38,468 nucleotides of DNA from NCBI GenBank assembly GCA_023665555.1, contig JAMPDR010000015.1, positions 1 through 38,468 of the forward strand. Direction: 5' to 3'. Within the stretch, counting starts at the first letter, position 1; each line of letters opens with the position of its first letter. The notes beneath the pieces are model-generated. The model saw nothing but the letters and a program-made list of their open reading frames with translations, was not told where the DNA came from and made no database searches. The stretch is from Ruminococcus sp. GTDB lineage: Bacteria; Bacillota; Clostridia; Oscillospirales; Acutalibacteraceae. Positions 26,702 through 34,633 of this stretch are shown in pieces. The position numbers and the translations under genes were made by a program.

Positions 26702-27892
26702 ATGGATACAGATTTAAAAAATATATCAGTAAAGCTTGCATCGGTGACGGTTTTCAGAAACATCACCGAAAGTGAAGTGCTTAGAAGTTTAATTGATTTT
26801 TTGGTATGCGATGAGGGTTCTGTTAAAAAAACGAAGCTTTATTCCGCATTTGTAGCAAGTCTTTATGCTCACGATTGTGACCTTGGCAAGTATATCAGAA
26901 AGCATCTTTATGAAGATGAAAACGACTATGTTATCAGAGCGGCTCAAAAGCAGGTGATTCCCGAATGCATGAAACAGGCTGCACAGGCAGAACTGAAAAT
27001 TTTCAGTGAGTTGTCTGCTTTGAATCCAAGTAGTCTTGCCAAACTGACAGGCTTTGACGGATATCTGCCGACATTTGATAACACTGCTTTTGATTTTGAA
27101 AAGGAATACAGTGAAAAACTTGACCGCTTGTTTAAAGATGGTTACGGAATTTATTCAAAGTATTTCATGTTCAACATCAAAAATAACGGCGAAATCACAC
27201 CGCTGAAAAGTGCTGACAAAATCACAACGGATGACCTTGTCGGCTATGAGGGCGAGCGTGAGAAAGTCATTGCAAACACAAGAGCGCTTGTTGACAGTAA
27301 GCCTGCGGCAAACATTTTGCTTTGCGGCGACGCGGGAACAGGCAAGTCATCAACTGTTAAAGCGGTTGCAAACATGTTTGCTAAAGACGGAGTACGTTTG
27401 ATTGAGATTCAGAAAGAGCAGCTTATGTGCCTTCCGCTCATCATGGAGGAGATCAATCACAATCCGTTGAAGTTCATCATCTTCATTGACGACCTTTCGT
27501 TCAACAAAACCGAGGATGGCTTCGGAACACTAAAAGCTATTCTTGAAGGCTCAGCATCCGCGAAGGCAAACAATGCGGTTATCTATGCGACGAGCAACCG
27601 CCGCCATTTGGTTAAGGAATCTTTCTCCGACCGTGATGGTGACGATATCCACAGAGCGGATACCATTCAGGAACTGCTGTCACTTTCAGAGCGTTTCGGA
27701 CTGACAATTCAATATTCAAAGCCGAATAAAGAACTTTATCTGAGAATAGTCAAGAGTCTTGCTGAAAAGAAAAAAATTGATATTGATGAAAATGAACTTT
27801 ACATGAAAGCAGAAGTCTTTGCACTTCGCAAGGGAGGACGTTCGGCAAGGGCGGCAAAGCAGTTTGTGGATGGACTTGTTTCGATTGGGTGA
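26702..27892 (+). CDS. DUF815-family AAA-type ATP-binding protein
   Basis: This 396-residue P-loop ATPase has Walker A GDAGTGKSS at 209-217 and Walker B FIIFIDD ending at D263-D264. The later segment (YATSNRRHLVKESF...DTIQELLSLSERFGLTI) has the TSNRRHL and LSERFGL signatures of the DUF815 group. Members are widespread in bacteria; I know of no established function. The start at 26702 is chosen because AGGTAA precedes it, while the in-frame ATG at 26681 lies in the arm of the leuB hairpin without a ribosome binding site. No promoter of its own is obvious. Confidence 0.85.
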   Translation: MDTDLKNISVKLASVTVFRNITESEVLRSLIDFLVCDEGSVKKTKLYSAFVASLYAHDCDLGKYIRKHLYEDENDYVIRAAQKQVIPECMKQAAQAELKIFSELSALNPSSLAKLTGFDGYLPTFDNTAFDFEKEYSEKLDRLFKDGYGIYSKYFMFNIKNNGEITPLKSADKITTDDLVGYEGEREKVIANTRALVDSKPAANILLCGDAGTGKSSTVKAVANMFAKDGVRLIEIQKEQLMCLPLIMEEINHNPLKFIIFIDDLSFNKTEDGFGTLKAILEGSASAKANNAVIYATSNRRHLVKESFSDRDGDDIHRADTIQELLSLSERFGLTIQYSKPNKELYLRIVKSLAEKKKIDIDENELYMKAEVFALRKGGRSARAAKQFVDGLVSIG

Positions 27893-28304
27893 GCTTATTA
27901 TAAGGAGATATCACAATAAATTATTATGTTGTTGCATTTGTCAGTTTGTCCTCATGCCGGACAGGAACTTACTTTTTCTTTTTCTAATAAAAAGAATTAA
28001 GTAAGCAAAAAGAAAAAGCCTGACGTACGCAAAATGTGCGAAAAATTGCGAGCAATTTTATGCTCATTTTGCTATAGGCAAGTAAGGTGCTAATCCCATT
28101 TCCTTAGGATGCCTTACACTTTGAACGAACGTGTGGGTGGTTGAGGTGGGTTTGCACCCATAACCAAACCGAGTGCCTGAGGCATGGGCTTTGTCGGCTG
28201 ACTTTAGTTATAGTCTTATTAAAATATTTTACTTGGCTTTTCTTGAATTGGCAGCATTTCCGGTATGAGATAAGTCATAAAGCTACAAGTGTGGAGGATT
28301 TGTT
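27893..28304 (+). other. Structured non-coding region
   Basis: This 412-base stretch has no convincing gene but dense potential structure. CTTTTTCTTTTT (27972-27983) pairs with AAAAAGAAAAAG (28007-28018). Bases 28029-28049 pair with 28052-28072 in a roughly 20-bp near-perfect hairpin. TGGGT and ACCCA form another hairpin near 28147-28160. A 24-codon ORF (27926-28000) has an AAGGAG site too far upstream to be convincing. Bases 28186-28220 recur as an inverted copy near the window end. A poor promoter-like pair (TTGAAT 28243, TGAGAT 28266) precedes the next gene. I read it as accumulated intergenic repeat material. Confidence 0.55.
28186..28220 (+). repeat. 35-bp dispersed repeat, inverted relative to 38395-38429
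   Basis: The block begins with GGGCTTTGTCGGCTG and ends in TAGTCTTATT. Its reverse complement occurs at 38395-38429 with the same two ends and a variable centre of about ten bases. The copy near the window end forms half of a terminator hairpin, which may explain how the sequence spreads or is kept. Confidence 0.6.
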
Positions 28305-28598
28305 ATGATTAAAAGAAAACACTTTATAATATCATACATCATTGCAGCGGCAGGATTTATGTTTGTGCTTGCTTGTACGTTCTTGGATGGACAAAAAGAT
28401 GAAAAATCAGTAGTTATCTTTTTATCTTGTGCCTTTGTTCTGTTCGTAATATACGGACTATATAAAAGCCATACATGTAAATGTCCGCATTGCGGTGCAG
28501 GTCACCTGTTTGACGTAACAACATATTATTGGAAATGTGATACGTTAAAAAGAGAATTTGTTTGCCCTGAATGCGGTAAGACGGTTTATAAAAAATAG
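28305..28598 (+). CDS. Small membrane protein with C-terminal zinc ribbon
   Basis: This is a 97-residue protein of unrecognised family. It has two predicted membrane helices (about 8-24 and 35-53) and a C-terminal zinc-ribbon pattern: C62-C64 and C67 in CKCPHCG, then CPECG near residue 91. The ribbon would face the cytoplasm if the two helices form a hairpin. TGGAGG precedes the ATG. The next gene starts 16 bases later, so the two are probably co-transcribed. Zinc-ribbon tails like this are common in small Clostridia membrane proteins; the function is unknown. Confidence 0.7.
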   Translation: MIKRKHFIISYIIAAAGFMFVLACTFLDGQKDEKSVVIFLSCAFVLFVIYGLYKSHTCKCPHCGAGHLFDVTTYYWKCDTLKREFVCPECGKTVYKK

Positions 28599-28613
28599 AA
28601 ACGGTGAAACACC

Positions 28614-28997
28614 ATGAAATTCAAACTCAAATATAAAAAATGGATGAAAGCGATAACTGTCATATTTGTTTTAGCTATAACTTTCTCAATTCTTTCACTT
28701 TATGAATTATGCGCAGAACCGATACTTGATGATATTTTACCTGACGGTGTGATATCCATAATTATTTGGCTTGTGCTGATTTTGTTTTTAGGCTATGGTG
28801 CTAGATGCAATCGTGACAAAGTGATAATTGACAGCGACATCGGAAATGTGAAAATATATTCAATCGAATCAATTTTCCGAAGAAGTACATGTGTGAAACC
28901 TCTAAATAATCCCGAGCGTACATATGGCACATATATTTTCCGCCATTTTTGTCCAAAAATTCTCGTTAATACACAAAGTATTGCCTGCGGTTTTTGA
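28614..28997 (+). CDS. Hypothetical membrane protein, N-terminal part of a probably frameshifted gene
   Basis: This reading frame encodes two membrane helices (about 12-32 and 42-62) followed by a short soluble part, and stops at 28997 shortly after a stretch that looks out of frame (CPKILVNTQSIACGF). The +1 frame continues from about 28924 to 29262 with well-formed soluble sequence. A single indel in the T5 (28946-28950) or A5 (28955-28959) run would join them into one protein of about 215 residues. It lies 16 bases after the zinc-ribbon membrane protein and may be its partner. I do not recognise the family. Confidence 0.5.
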   Translation: MKFKLKYKKWMKAITVIFVLAITFSILSLYELCAEPILDDILPDGVISIIIWLVLILFLGYGARCNRDKVIIDSDIGNVKIYSIESIFRRSTCVKPLNNPERTYGTYIFRHFCPKILVNTQSIACGF

Positions 28998-29262
28998 ACA
29001 ATCTGTCGAAAAATCTATTGCACAATCTGCACACTCCGTATTATTCAGATGTTCCATCGACGATATCGAAAAAATCATCGTTCAGAAAAACAGCGACATG
29101 AAATACAGCTGGATTGACGATGACGCACTTATCATAACCCTTGTTGAACGTCATTCACGAGTGAGATTCCCCTTAAGCGAGAGCGATTGGGAACAGTTCA
29201 GATCAGCACATAAGATTTCGACTAAAGAAGTTCTTTACTGTGACGGAAAAAAGCGTAAGTAA
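28924..29262 (+). pseudogene. C-terminal part of the same frameshifted gene
   Basis: This is the continuation in the +1 frame. From about 28980 it reads LPAVFEQSVEKSIAQSAHSVLFRCSIDDIEKIIV...WIDDDALIITLVERHSRVRFPLSESDWEQF, a plausible cytoplasmic domain. The ATG at 28924 lacks a ribosome binding site and lies inside the upstream frame, so independent translation is unlikely. It is either a true pseudogene or a sequencing/assembly indel in a homopolymer. A clean terminator follows directly, as expected if this is the real end of the gene. Confidence 0.5.
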
Positions 29263-29274
29263 AAGTATTTTCTT

Positions 29275-29325
29275 AATATGCGGGTAAAGTCTTGCGATTG
29301 TGTAAGACCTAACCCGCATATTTTC
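29275..29325 (+). terminator. Strong terminator
   Basis: AATATGCGGGT pairs with ACCCGCATATT, and inside it GTCTTGC with GTAAGAC. TTTTC follows. It lies 12 bases after the end of the small membrane-protein genes. Confidence 0.75.
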
Positions 29326-29437
29326 ATTATAATAATTTGGTAGGTTGATGATTGTATAATTACTTAATGCCTATCGGGAAAGGGTATAACATTTTGTCAC
29401 AAGTGTCAAAAAATAAAAAAGTATCGATTTGATTTTG

Positions 29438-29466
29438 TTGACTATATCCAAAATACATGGTAAGAT
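29438..29466 (+). promoter_or_regulatory. Promoter of the GlpA-like/FAD oxidoreductase/DUF1667 operon
   Basis: TTGACT (29438-29443) and TAAGAT (29461-29466) are 17 bases apart. An imperfect palindrome, TTTGTCAC-AA-GTGTCAAA (29393-29410), lies 27 bases upstream and could bind a regulator. A small hairpin (GGAAAC with GTTTCC) lies between promoter and start. Confidence 0.65.
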
Positions 29467-29526
29467 TATAGTGAAATACAGGAAACGCATATTTACGTGT
29501 TTCCGTGATACTTGGAGGAAGATACG

Positions 29527-30972
29527 ATGCAATATGATGTTGCTGTGATCGGCGCAGGCGTTTGCGGTGCAATGGTCACAAGAGAACTGAGCAAACTTGA
29601 CATGAAAGTTGTTTTGCTTGAAAAATGCAACGATGTTTCCATGGGTACATCAAAGGCGAACAGTGCAATTGTTCATGCAGGATTTGACGCAGAAAACGGA
29701 ACGCTTAAGGCAAAACTGAACGTTCAAGGTGCTTCACTGATGGCATATTACTGCAACAAGCTGAACGTGCCTTATAAAAATATCGGTTCGCTTGTTATTG
29801 CGTATTCATGGGATGATATGCAGACGCTTGAAGTACTTTTTGAAAGAGGCTTCAATAACGGTGTTCCAAACATGGAAATCATCAGTCAGGAACAGCTGCG
29901 TGAAATGGAGCCGTATATCAGTGAGGATGCAATCGGTGCACTTTGGGCACCAACGGCAGGTGTTGTAAGTCCTTATGAACTTGCAATTGCCGCAACCGAA
30001 AACGCAGTTATGAACGGTGCAAGAGTGAAAAGAAACAGCGGTGTGTTTGATATTGAATATAAAGACGAATTGTTTTTCCTTTCAACTGCAACAGGTGTAA
30101 TCAAGGCAAAATACATAATTAACTGTGCAGGTGTTTTTGCAGATCAGATTGCAGGCATGGTCGGTGACACTTCGTTTAAGATAATTCCGCGTAAGGGTGA
30201 ATATTATCTGCTTGACAAAACCGAAAAGAAAAAGGTCAACCACGTTTTGTTCCATTGCCCGTCGGCAATGGGTAAGGGTATTCTCATCACACCGACTGCA
30301 CACGGAAATGTCCTCATGGGACCGACGGCAATCGACCTTGACTTTGACAGCAAACTTGACGTTGACACAACTATTGACGGACTCAATATTGTTAAGGCAG
30401 ATGTTCAAAAGGTTATTCCTCAGCTTTCAACACGAAATGCCATCACATCTTTTGCTGGACTTCGTGCCCATATTGACGGCCCGAACAGCGATTTTGTTAT
30501 CGGTCCGAGCAGTGCAAATGAAAGATTTATCAATGTTGCAGGAATTGAATCGCCCGGTTTGACGGCTGCACCTGCAATTGCGAGATATGTCGGTCAGATT
30601 TTCCATAGCATTGCACCGCAATATGAAAGAAAAGAGAACTTTATAGCAAAACGTCCTGCACCAATCAGAGTGAATGAACTTTCAACAGAAGAAAGAAAGG
30701 CACTTGTTGAAAAAGATAAACGCTACGGTCACATTATCTGCCGTTGTGAGGGTATCACTGAGGGCGAAATCATTGACGCAATCAAAGCACCGTGCGGAGC
30801 AAGAGATGTTGACGGTGTTAAACGCAGAACAAGAGCAGGCATGGGAAGATGTCAGGGCGGCTTCTGCGGCTCAAAGGTTGTTGAGATTCTTGCACGAGAA
30901 CTTGATGTTCCGATGAATCAAATCACAAAGCACGGCAACCGTTCAAAAATACTTTATGGAAAGACGAAATGA
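29527..30972 (+). CDS. GlpA-like FAD-dependent dehydrogenase with C-terminal BFD-type Fe-S domain
   Basis: This 481-residue flavoprotein is of the glycerol-3-phosphate dehydrogenase/L-2-hydroxyglutarate oxidase type. The N-terminal FAD motif is VIGAGVCG (7-14). The DAO-family body contains ANSAIVHAGFD and PRKGEYYLLD. The C-terminal BFD-like [2Fe-2S] domain has C405 and C407 (CRCEG), then C442 and C447 (GRCQGGFCG). The start at 29527 is chosen for GGAGGA nearby; a form five codons longer lacks one. In Clostridia this gene, an FAD/NAD oxidoreductase and a DUF1667 protein form a conserved trio thought to oxidise glycerol-3-phosphate anaerobically. No glycerol kinase or facilitator is in this window, so the substrate is inferred from family. 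Confidence 0.88.
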   Translation: MQYDVAVIGAGVCGAMVTRELSKLDMKVVLLEKCNDVSMGTSKANSAIVHAGFDAENGTLKAKLNVQGASLMAYYCNKLNVPYKNIGSLVIAYSWDDMQTLEVLFERGFNNGVPNMEIISQEQLREMEPYISEDAIGALWAPTAGVVSPYELAIAATENAVMNGARVKRNSGVFDIEYKDELFFLSTATGVIKAKYIINCAGVFADQIAGMVGDTSFKIIPRKGEYYLLDKTEKKKVNHVLFHCPSAMGKGILITPTAHGNVLMGPTAIDLDFDSKLDVDTTIDGLNIVKADVQKVIPQLSTRNAITSFAGLRAHIDGPNSDFVIGPSSANERFINVAGIESPGLTAAPAIARYVGQIFHSIAPQYERKENFIAKRPAPIRVNELSTEERKALVEKDKRYGHIICRCEGITEGEIIDAIKAPCGARDVDGVKRRTRAGMGRCQGGFCGSKVVEILARELDVPMNQITKHGNRSKILYGKTK

Positions 30973-30982
30973 GGTGAGGATA

Positions 30983-32245
30983 ATGCTTAAATATGATCTT
31001 GTTGTAATCGGCGGTGGACCGGCAGGCATGGCTGCCGCACTCAAAGCCAAGGAATGCGGTGTTAATAAAATCCTCATTCTCGAAAGAGCCGAAACACTTG
31101 GCGGTATTCTGGAACAATGTATTCATACAGGTTTCGGTCTGCACTATTTCGGCGAAGAACTTTCAGGCCCTGAATATGCTTATCGATTTATTCAGCAGGT
31201 TAAAGCAACGGATATTGATGTAAAGGTTGACACAATGGTAACCGACATAAAAACGGGAAATATAATCATTGCAACCAATAATAAAGACGGTGTTCTTGAA
31301 ATAAGTGCAACGGCAATCATACTTGCAATGGGTTGCCGTGAAAGGCCGAGAGGAGCACTTGATATCCCCGGTTCGCGTGCATCGGGAATCATGACAGCAG
31401 GCACTGCTCAGAAGTATGTAAATATCGATGGTTACATGCCGGGAAGAAAGATTGTTATCCTCGGTTCCGGTGATATCGGACTTATTATGGCAAGAAGAAT
31501 GACTCTTGAGGGCGCAAAGGTTGAGATGGTTTGTGAACTTATGCCGTATTCAGGCGGTTTGCAGAGAAACATTGTTCAGTGCCTTGACGATATGGGAATA
31601 CCGCTTAAATTAAGCTGCACGGTTGTTCAAACGCATGGCATTGAGCGTCTTGAGGGTGTCACAATTGCCAATGTTGATGCAAATCGTCAGCCGATTCCCG
31701 GAACAGAGCAGTTTGTTGAGTGCGACACACTTCTGCTTTCAGTCGGTCTTATTCCTGAAAATGAGCTTACAAGAACAGCCGGTGTCATCATTGACCCTGT
31801 TACCAATGGTGCTGTTGTTGATGAATACAGACAAACAAGCCGACCCGGTATTTTTGCCTGCGGAAACGTTTTGCAGGTTCATGACCTTGTTGACTATGTT
31901 ACGGCAGAAAGTCAGCTTGCAGGTGAGGGTGCGGCAAAATATATTCTTTCAAAAAGCAAGAGCAAGGCAAAAAGCACGAAGTTCATTTCTGTTAAAGCTG
32001 ACGGCGGTGTAAGATACACTGTTCCGCAGACAATCAACTGCAATACCGACAGAGATGTGAAGATATATTTCCGTGTTAAGGATATTTACAGAAACGCAAA
32101 AGTAACTGCGAAGTGCGGTGACAAGGTGCTTTATTCAAAGAAAAAGCCGAAACTTGCACCCGGTGAAATGGAAAATATACTTATCAAAGTTGACGACATT
32201 CATTCTCTTGACAAAAAAGAAATTGTTGTCAGTGTGGAGGTGTAA
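30983..32245 (+). CDS. FAD/NAD(P)-dependent pyridine nucleotide-disulfide-type oxidoreductase
   Basis: This 420-residue flavoprotein has an N-terminal FAD motif (VIGGGPAGMAAA, from residue 8), a second nucleotide-binding motif (IVILGSGDIGLIMARR), and the closing FAD motif (PGIFACGNVLQVHDLVDYV). The last 80 residues form a separate beta-rich domain (KFISVKADGGVRYTVPQTI...). It probably passes electrons between the GlpA-like enzyme and NAD or another carrier. The start at 30983 follows GAGGTGAGG; the in-frame ATG nine codons upstream overlaps the preceding gene. It lies between the GlpA-like gene (10 bases) and the DUF1667 gene (3 bases). Confidence 0.88.
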   Translation: MLKYDLVVIGGGPAGMAAALKAKECGVNKILILERAETLGGILEQCIHTGFGLHYFGEELSGPEYAYRFIQQVKATDIDVKVDTMVTDIKTGNIIIATNNKDGVLEISATAIILAMGCRERPRGALDIPGSRASGIMTAGTAQKYVNIDGYMPGRKIVILGSGDIGLIMARRMTLEGAKVEMVCELMPYSGGLQRNIVQCLDDMGIPLKLSCTVVQTHGIERLEGVTIANVDANRQPIPGTEQFVECDTLLLSVGLIPENELTRTAGVIIDPVTNGAVVDEYRQTSRPGIFACGNVLQVHDLVDYVTAESQLAGEGAAKYILSKSKSKAKSTKFISVKADGGVRYTVPQTINCNTDRDVKIYFRVKDIYRNAKVTAKCGDKVLYSKKKPKLAPGEMENILIKVDDIHSLDKKEIVVSVEV

Positions 32246-32248
32246 GCT

Positions 32249-32605
32249 ATGATTAAAGAAATGATTTGTGTTTCATGTCCTCTCGGCTGTCCTATCAAGG
32301 TTGAACTTTCCGAAAGCGGTGAGGTTCTCAGTGTTACCGATAACACCTGTAAAAGAGGAGAGCAATATGCAATCAGCGAATGTACCAACCCTGTCAGAAT
32401 ATTGACATCAACAATGAAAGTAAACGGCGGTTCGTTGCCTGTTATACCGGTTAAAACATCTGCACCGATTCCAAAAGATATGATGTTTGAGTGCATGAAA
32501 GTTATCAACAATGAAGTTGTTGACGCACCGATAAAAATGGGTGATGTTCTGATAAGCAATGTTTGCGACACCGGTGTTGATATTGTTGCAACGAACGAAG
32601 TATAG
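32249..32605 (+). CDS. DUF1667 domain protein
   Basis: This 118-residue protein starts with CVSCPLGC (Cys at 8, 11 and 15), followed by a fourth cysteine in DNTCKRGEQYA, a metal or iron-sulphur binding pattern found at the N-terminus of molybdopterin oxidoreductase-like proteins. DUF1667 proteins are regular companions of the GlpA-like/FAD oxidoreductase pair in Firmicutes and may be an electron-transfer subunit. GGAGGTG precedes the ATG, 3 bases after the upstream stop. It is the last gene before a strong terminator. Confidence 0.9.
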   Translation: MIKEMICVSCPLGCPIKVELSESGEVLSVTDNTCKRGEQYAISECTNPVRILTSTMKVNGGSLPVIPVKTSAPIPKDMMFECMKVINNEVVDAPIKMGDVLISNVCDTGVDIVATNEV

Positions 32606-32618
32606 TGAGAAGAATTTT

Positions 32619-32653
32619 TTCCGCATCTGATATTCAGGTGCGGAACTTTTTTT
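32619..32653 (+). terminator. Intrinsic terminator of the oxidoreductase operon
   Basis: TTCCGCATCTG (32619-32629) pairs with CAGGTGCGGAA (32635-32645), one G-T wobble, with a 5-base loop and C-T7 at 32646-32653. Confidence 0.9.
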
Positions 32654-32877
32654 AATGAGGAATTAGGAGTGAGAAATGAGGAGTTGAGGTCGCGGAGCAG
32701 AATAGCAACAATTTTTTAATCTGTCATCCGCGAAAATAAATTATACATGGCGGTTAGAAAATTATTATAATAACAATCTATAAATCAATTACTATCTATC
32801 TTTGCGGAAGAAAAGCTAAAAAGTCAATTATTCCCTCCCGCAATTACGCATTAAGCATTACGAATTACGCATTATTA
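32653..32877 (-). repeat. Terminal-inverted-repeat element, copy 2, inverted relative to copies 1 and 3
   Basis: The element starts at TAATGAGGAATTAGGAGTGAG and ends in ACGCATTATTA. Its interior matches the reverse complement of copy 3, including an identical 23-base stretch at 32738-32760 (around ATACATGGCGGTTAG) and flanking TTATTATAATAACA. The right end differs: it uses a TAATGCGTAATT-type terminus instead of TAATGAGGAATT. There is no coding capacity. It fills most of the 343-base gap before the response regulator. Confidence 0.75.
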
Positions 32878-32884
32878 AAGCTTG

Positions 32885-32898
32885 TGACATTTTTGTAA
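32885..32898 (+). promoter_or_regulatory. BceR-type binding box upstream of the response regulator
   Basis: TGACA (32885-32889), four bases, TGTAA (32894-32898) is an exact match to the TNACA-N4-TGTAA inverted repeat known for BceR-type regulators. It ends one base before the -35 region, as expected for activation. Confidence 0.75.
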
Positions 32899-32899
32899 G

Positions 32900-32928
32900 T
32901 TTACAAAGTATTGTGATTATGTTAAAAT
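32900..32928 (+). promoter_or_regulatory. Promoter of the two-component genes
   Basis: TTTACA (32900-32905) and TAAAAT (32923-32928) are 17 bases apart, directly downstream of the BceR-type box, suggesting autoregulation. The ATG follows 20 bases after the -10. Confidence 0.75.
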
Positions 32929-32948
32929 AATTTGAGAGGTGAATTTTC

Positions 32949-33620
32949 ATGTATCGTCTTTTGATTGTTGAGGATGACAGAGGGATTGCGCAGGCAATTA
33001 AGCAACAGGCTCAGATGTGGGATTTGCAGGTTGAGTGTGTGCAGAATTTCCGGAATGTGCTCGGTGAGTTTTCGCAGTTCGATCCGCATCTTATTTTGCT
33101 TGACATTACACTGCCGTTCTTTGATGGCTATCATTGGTGCAACGAAATCAGAAAGGTGTCGAAAGTGCCAATCATTTTCATATCTTCAGCATCTGATAAC
33201 ATGAATATTATCATGGCGATGAATATGGGCGCAGATGATTTTATTGCAAAGCCGTTTAATCTGAATGTGTTGTTTGCAAAAATCCAGGCAATGCTTCGCC
33301 GCACATATGATTTTGCAGATTCAGTGCCGATTCTTGAACACAGAGGCGCACTGCTGAACACAGGTGACAACACACTGACATTCGGCGGCGAAAAAATACC
33401 TCTTACAAAAAATGAATATCGCATTTTGCTAACGCTTATGGAAAGCAAGGGCAAAATCGTCAGCCGTGAAAGGCTGATGGAGCGTCTTTGGGAAACAGAC
33501 AGCTTTGTTGATGAGAACACTCTTACGGTAAATGTCAGCAGACTGCGAAAGAAGCTTGATGATGCAAATCTTTCTGAGTTTATCATCACCAAGCCGGGTG
33601 CAGGATATCTTATTGAATAG
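32949..33620 (+). CDS. OmpR-family response regulator, BceR type
   Basis: This 223-residue regulator has a receiver domain with acceptor D52 in LLDITLPFFDG, and a C-terminal winged-helix domain ending in DENTLTVNVSRLRKKL and KPGAGYLIE. The receiver sequence NMNIIMAMNMGADDFIAKPFNLNVL is typical of regulators paired with intramembrane-sensing kinases and Bce-type ABC transporters. GAGAGGTG precedes the ATG. Exact BceR-type boxes occur before this gene and before the ABC operon at 34978, so it probably activates both. The kinase follows within 12 bases. Confidence 0.9.
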   Translation: MYRLLIVEDDRGIAQAIKQQAQMWDLQVECVQNFRNVLGEFSQFDPHLILLDITLPFFDGYHWCNEIRKVSKVPIIFISSASDNMNIIMAMNMGADDFIAKPFNLNVLFAKIQAMLRRTYDFADSVPILEHRGALLNTGDNTLTFGGEKIPLTKNEYRILLTLMESKGKIVSRERLMERLWETDSFVDENTLTVNVSRLRKKLDDANLSEFIITKPGAGYLIE

Positions 33621-33631
33621 TGAGGAAAGCA

Positions 33632-34630
33632 ATGAAGAAGATAAAATTTTTCTTTTCATATCTGAATCATCGCAAAGGTGTTATAGGTGCATTTTTGTTT
33701 TTCGGTGTGATTTTTCTTGTTGTGTTTAAGCTTTATCAGATACCGTCGGGAGCGGTTTTGTATCCTGCAATGCTGTGTATTTTTTTTGCTGTGTTGTTTA
33801 TGCTCTTTGACTTTAGAAGAGTTTATCGGAAACACAGAATCCTTGTTGATATGCAAAAGCTGACGTCAGATTTAATGGTGGATTTTCCCGAGGTCGAAAC
33901 AATTGATGATGAAGATTATCAGCAGTTGATTCAGCTTGTCCGTAAAGAACAAAACATCAGAAATACTGAACTTACCGTGAAGTATGAAGAGATGATTGAT
34001 TACTATACCGTTTGGGCGCATCAAATCAAAACCCCGATTGCCGCAATCAGCCTTAATCTGCAAAATGATGATTCCGAACTTGCACATCTTGTTTCAGAAG
34101 AACTGTTTAGAATTGAGCAATACGTTGAAATGGTGCTTGTATTTTTGCGCCTTGATTCGGATTACAGCGACTATGTTATTGCGGAATATGACCTTGACAG
34201 CATCATCAAAGGTGCAGTGAAGAAATTTGCAGGGCAGTTTATCAGACGTAAAATTAAATTGAACTATGAACCGACAGATGAACGTGTTCTGACTGACGAG
34301 AAGTGGCTTTCATTCGTGATTGAACAGGTTCTTTCAAATGCACTCAAATATACACCGGCAGGAACAGTCACAATTGATACAGAGCCGAACAAAACGCTCT
34401 GCATCAGAGATACAGGCATCGGAATTGCCGCTGAAGATTTACCGCGTATTTTTGAAAAAGGCTATACGGGATATAACGGACGAGCCGACAAGAAGGCAAG
34501 CGGAATAGGCTTGTATCTTTGCAAGCGAATTTGTAACGATTTAGGCTATAGTATCACTGCAAACTCATCACCGGACAGCGGAACAGTGATAAGAATCGGA
34601 CTGGAAAAGGAAAAGATTGAGATTGAGTGA
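33632..34630 (+). CDS. Intramembrane-sensing histidine kinase, BceS type
   Basis: This 332-residue kinase has two N-terminal membrane helices (about 16-34 and 40-58) separated by only a few residues, so it has no extracellular sensor. Such kinases are controlled by their partner ABC permease. The phosphorylated histidine is H130 in WAHQIKTPIAAISL, and VLSNALKYTP, RDTGIGI and ASGIGLYLCKRI mark the ATPase domain. The ATG at 33632 with GAGGAAAG before it is preferred to a GTG four codons upstream that overlaps the regulator stop. The pair is bracketed by inverted copies of a repeat element, with the ABC genes outside. Confidence 0.88.
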   Translation: MKKIKFFFSYLNHRKGVIGAFLFFGVIFLVVFKLYQIPSGAVLYPAMLCIFFAVLFMLFDFRRVYRKHRILVDMQKLTSDLMVDFPEVETIDDEDYQQLIQLVRKEQNIRNTELTVKYEEMIDYYTVWAHQIKTPIAAISLNLQNDDSELAHLVSEELFRIEQYVEMVLVFLRLDSDYSDYVIAEYDLDSIIKGAVKKFAGQFIRRKIKLNYEPTDERVLTDEKWLSFVIEQVLSNALKYTPAGTVTIDTEPNKTLCIRDTGIGIAAEDLPRIFEKGYTGYNGRADKKASGIGLYLCKRICNDLGYSITANSSPDSGTVIRIGLEKEKIEIE

Positions 34631-34633
34631 AAA

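Noticed and set aside
27926-28000. 24-codon ORF (starts MLLHLSVCPHAGQ) in the structured intergenic region
   Set aside because: The AAGGAG site is 18 bases before the ATG and the coding part overlaps an A/T-rich hairpin. I have an impression that this peptide recurs in gut Firmicutes annotations, which would point to repeat DNA rather than a gene, but I cannot check it.
28946-28997. Programmed ribosomal frameshift in the 28614 gene
   Set aside because: The needed shift is +1 (skip one base) with no classic -1 slippery heptamer usage, pseudoknot or rare-codon pause site visible. A simple indel in a homopolymer is more likely.
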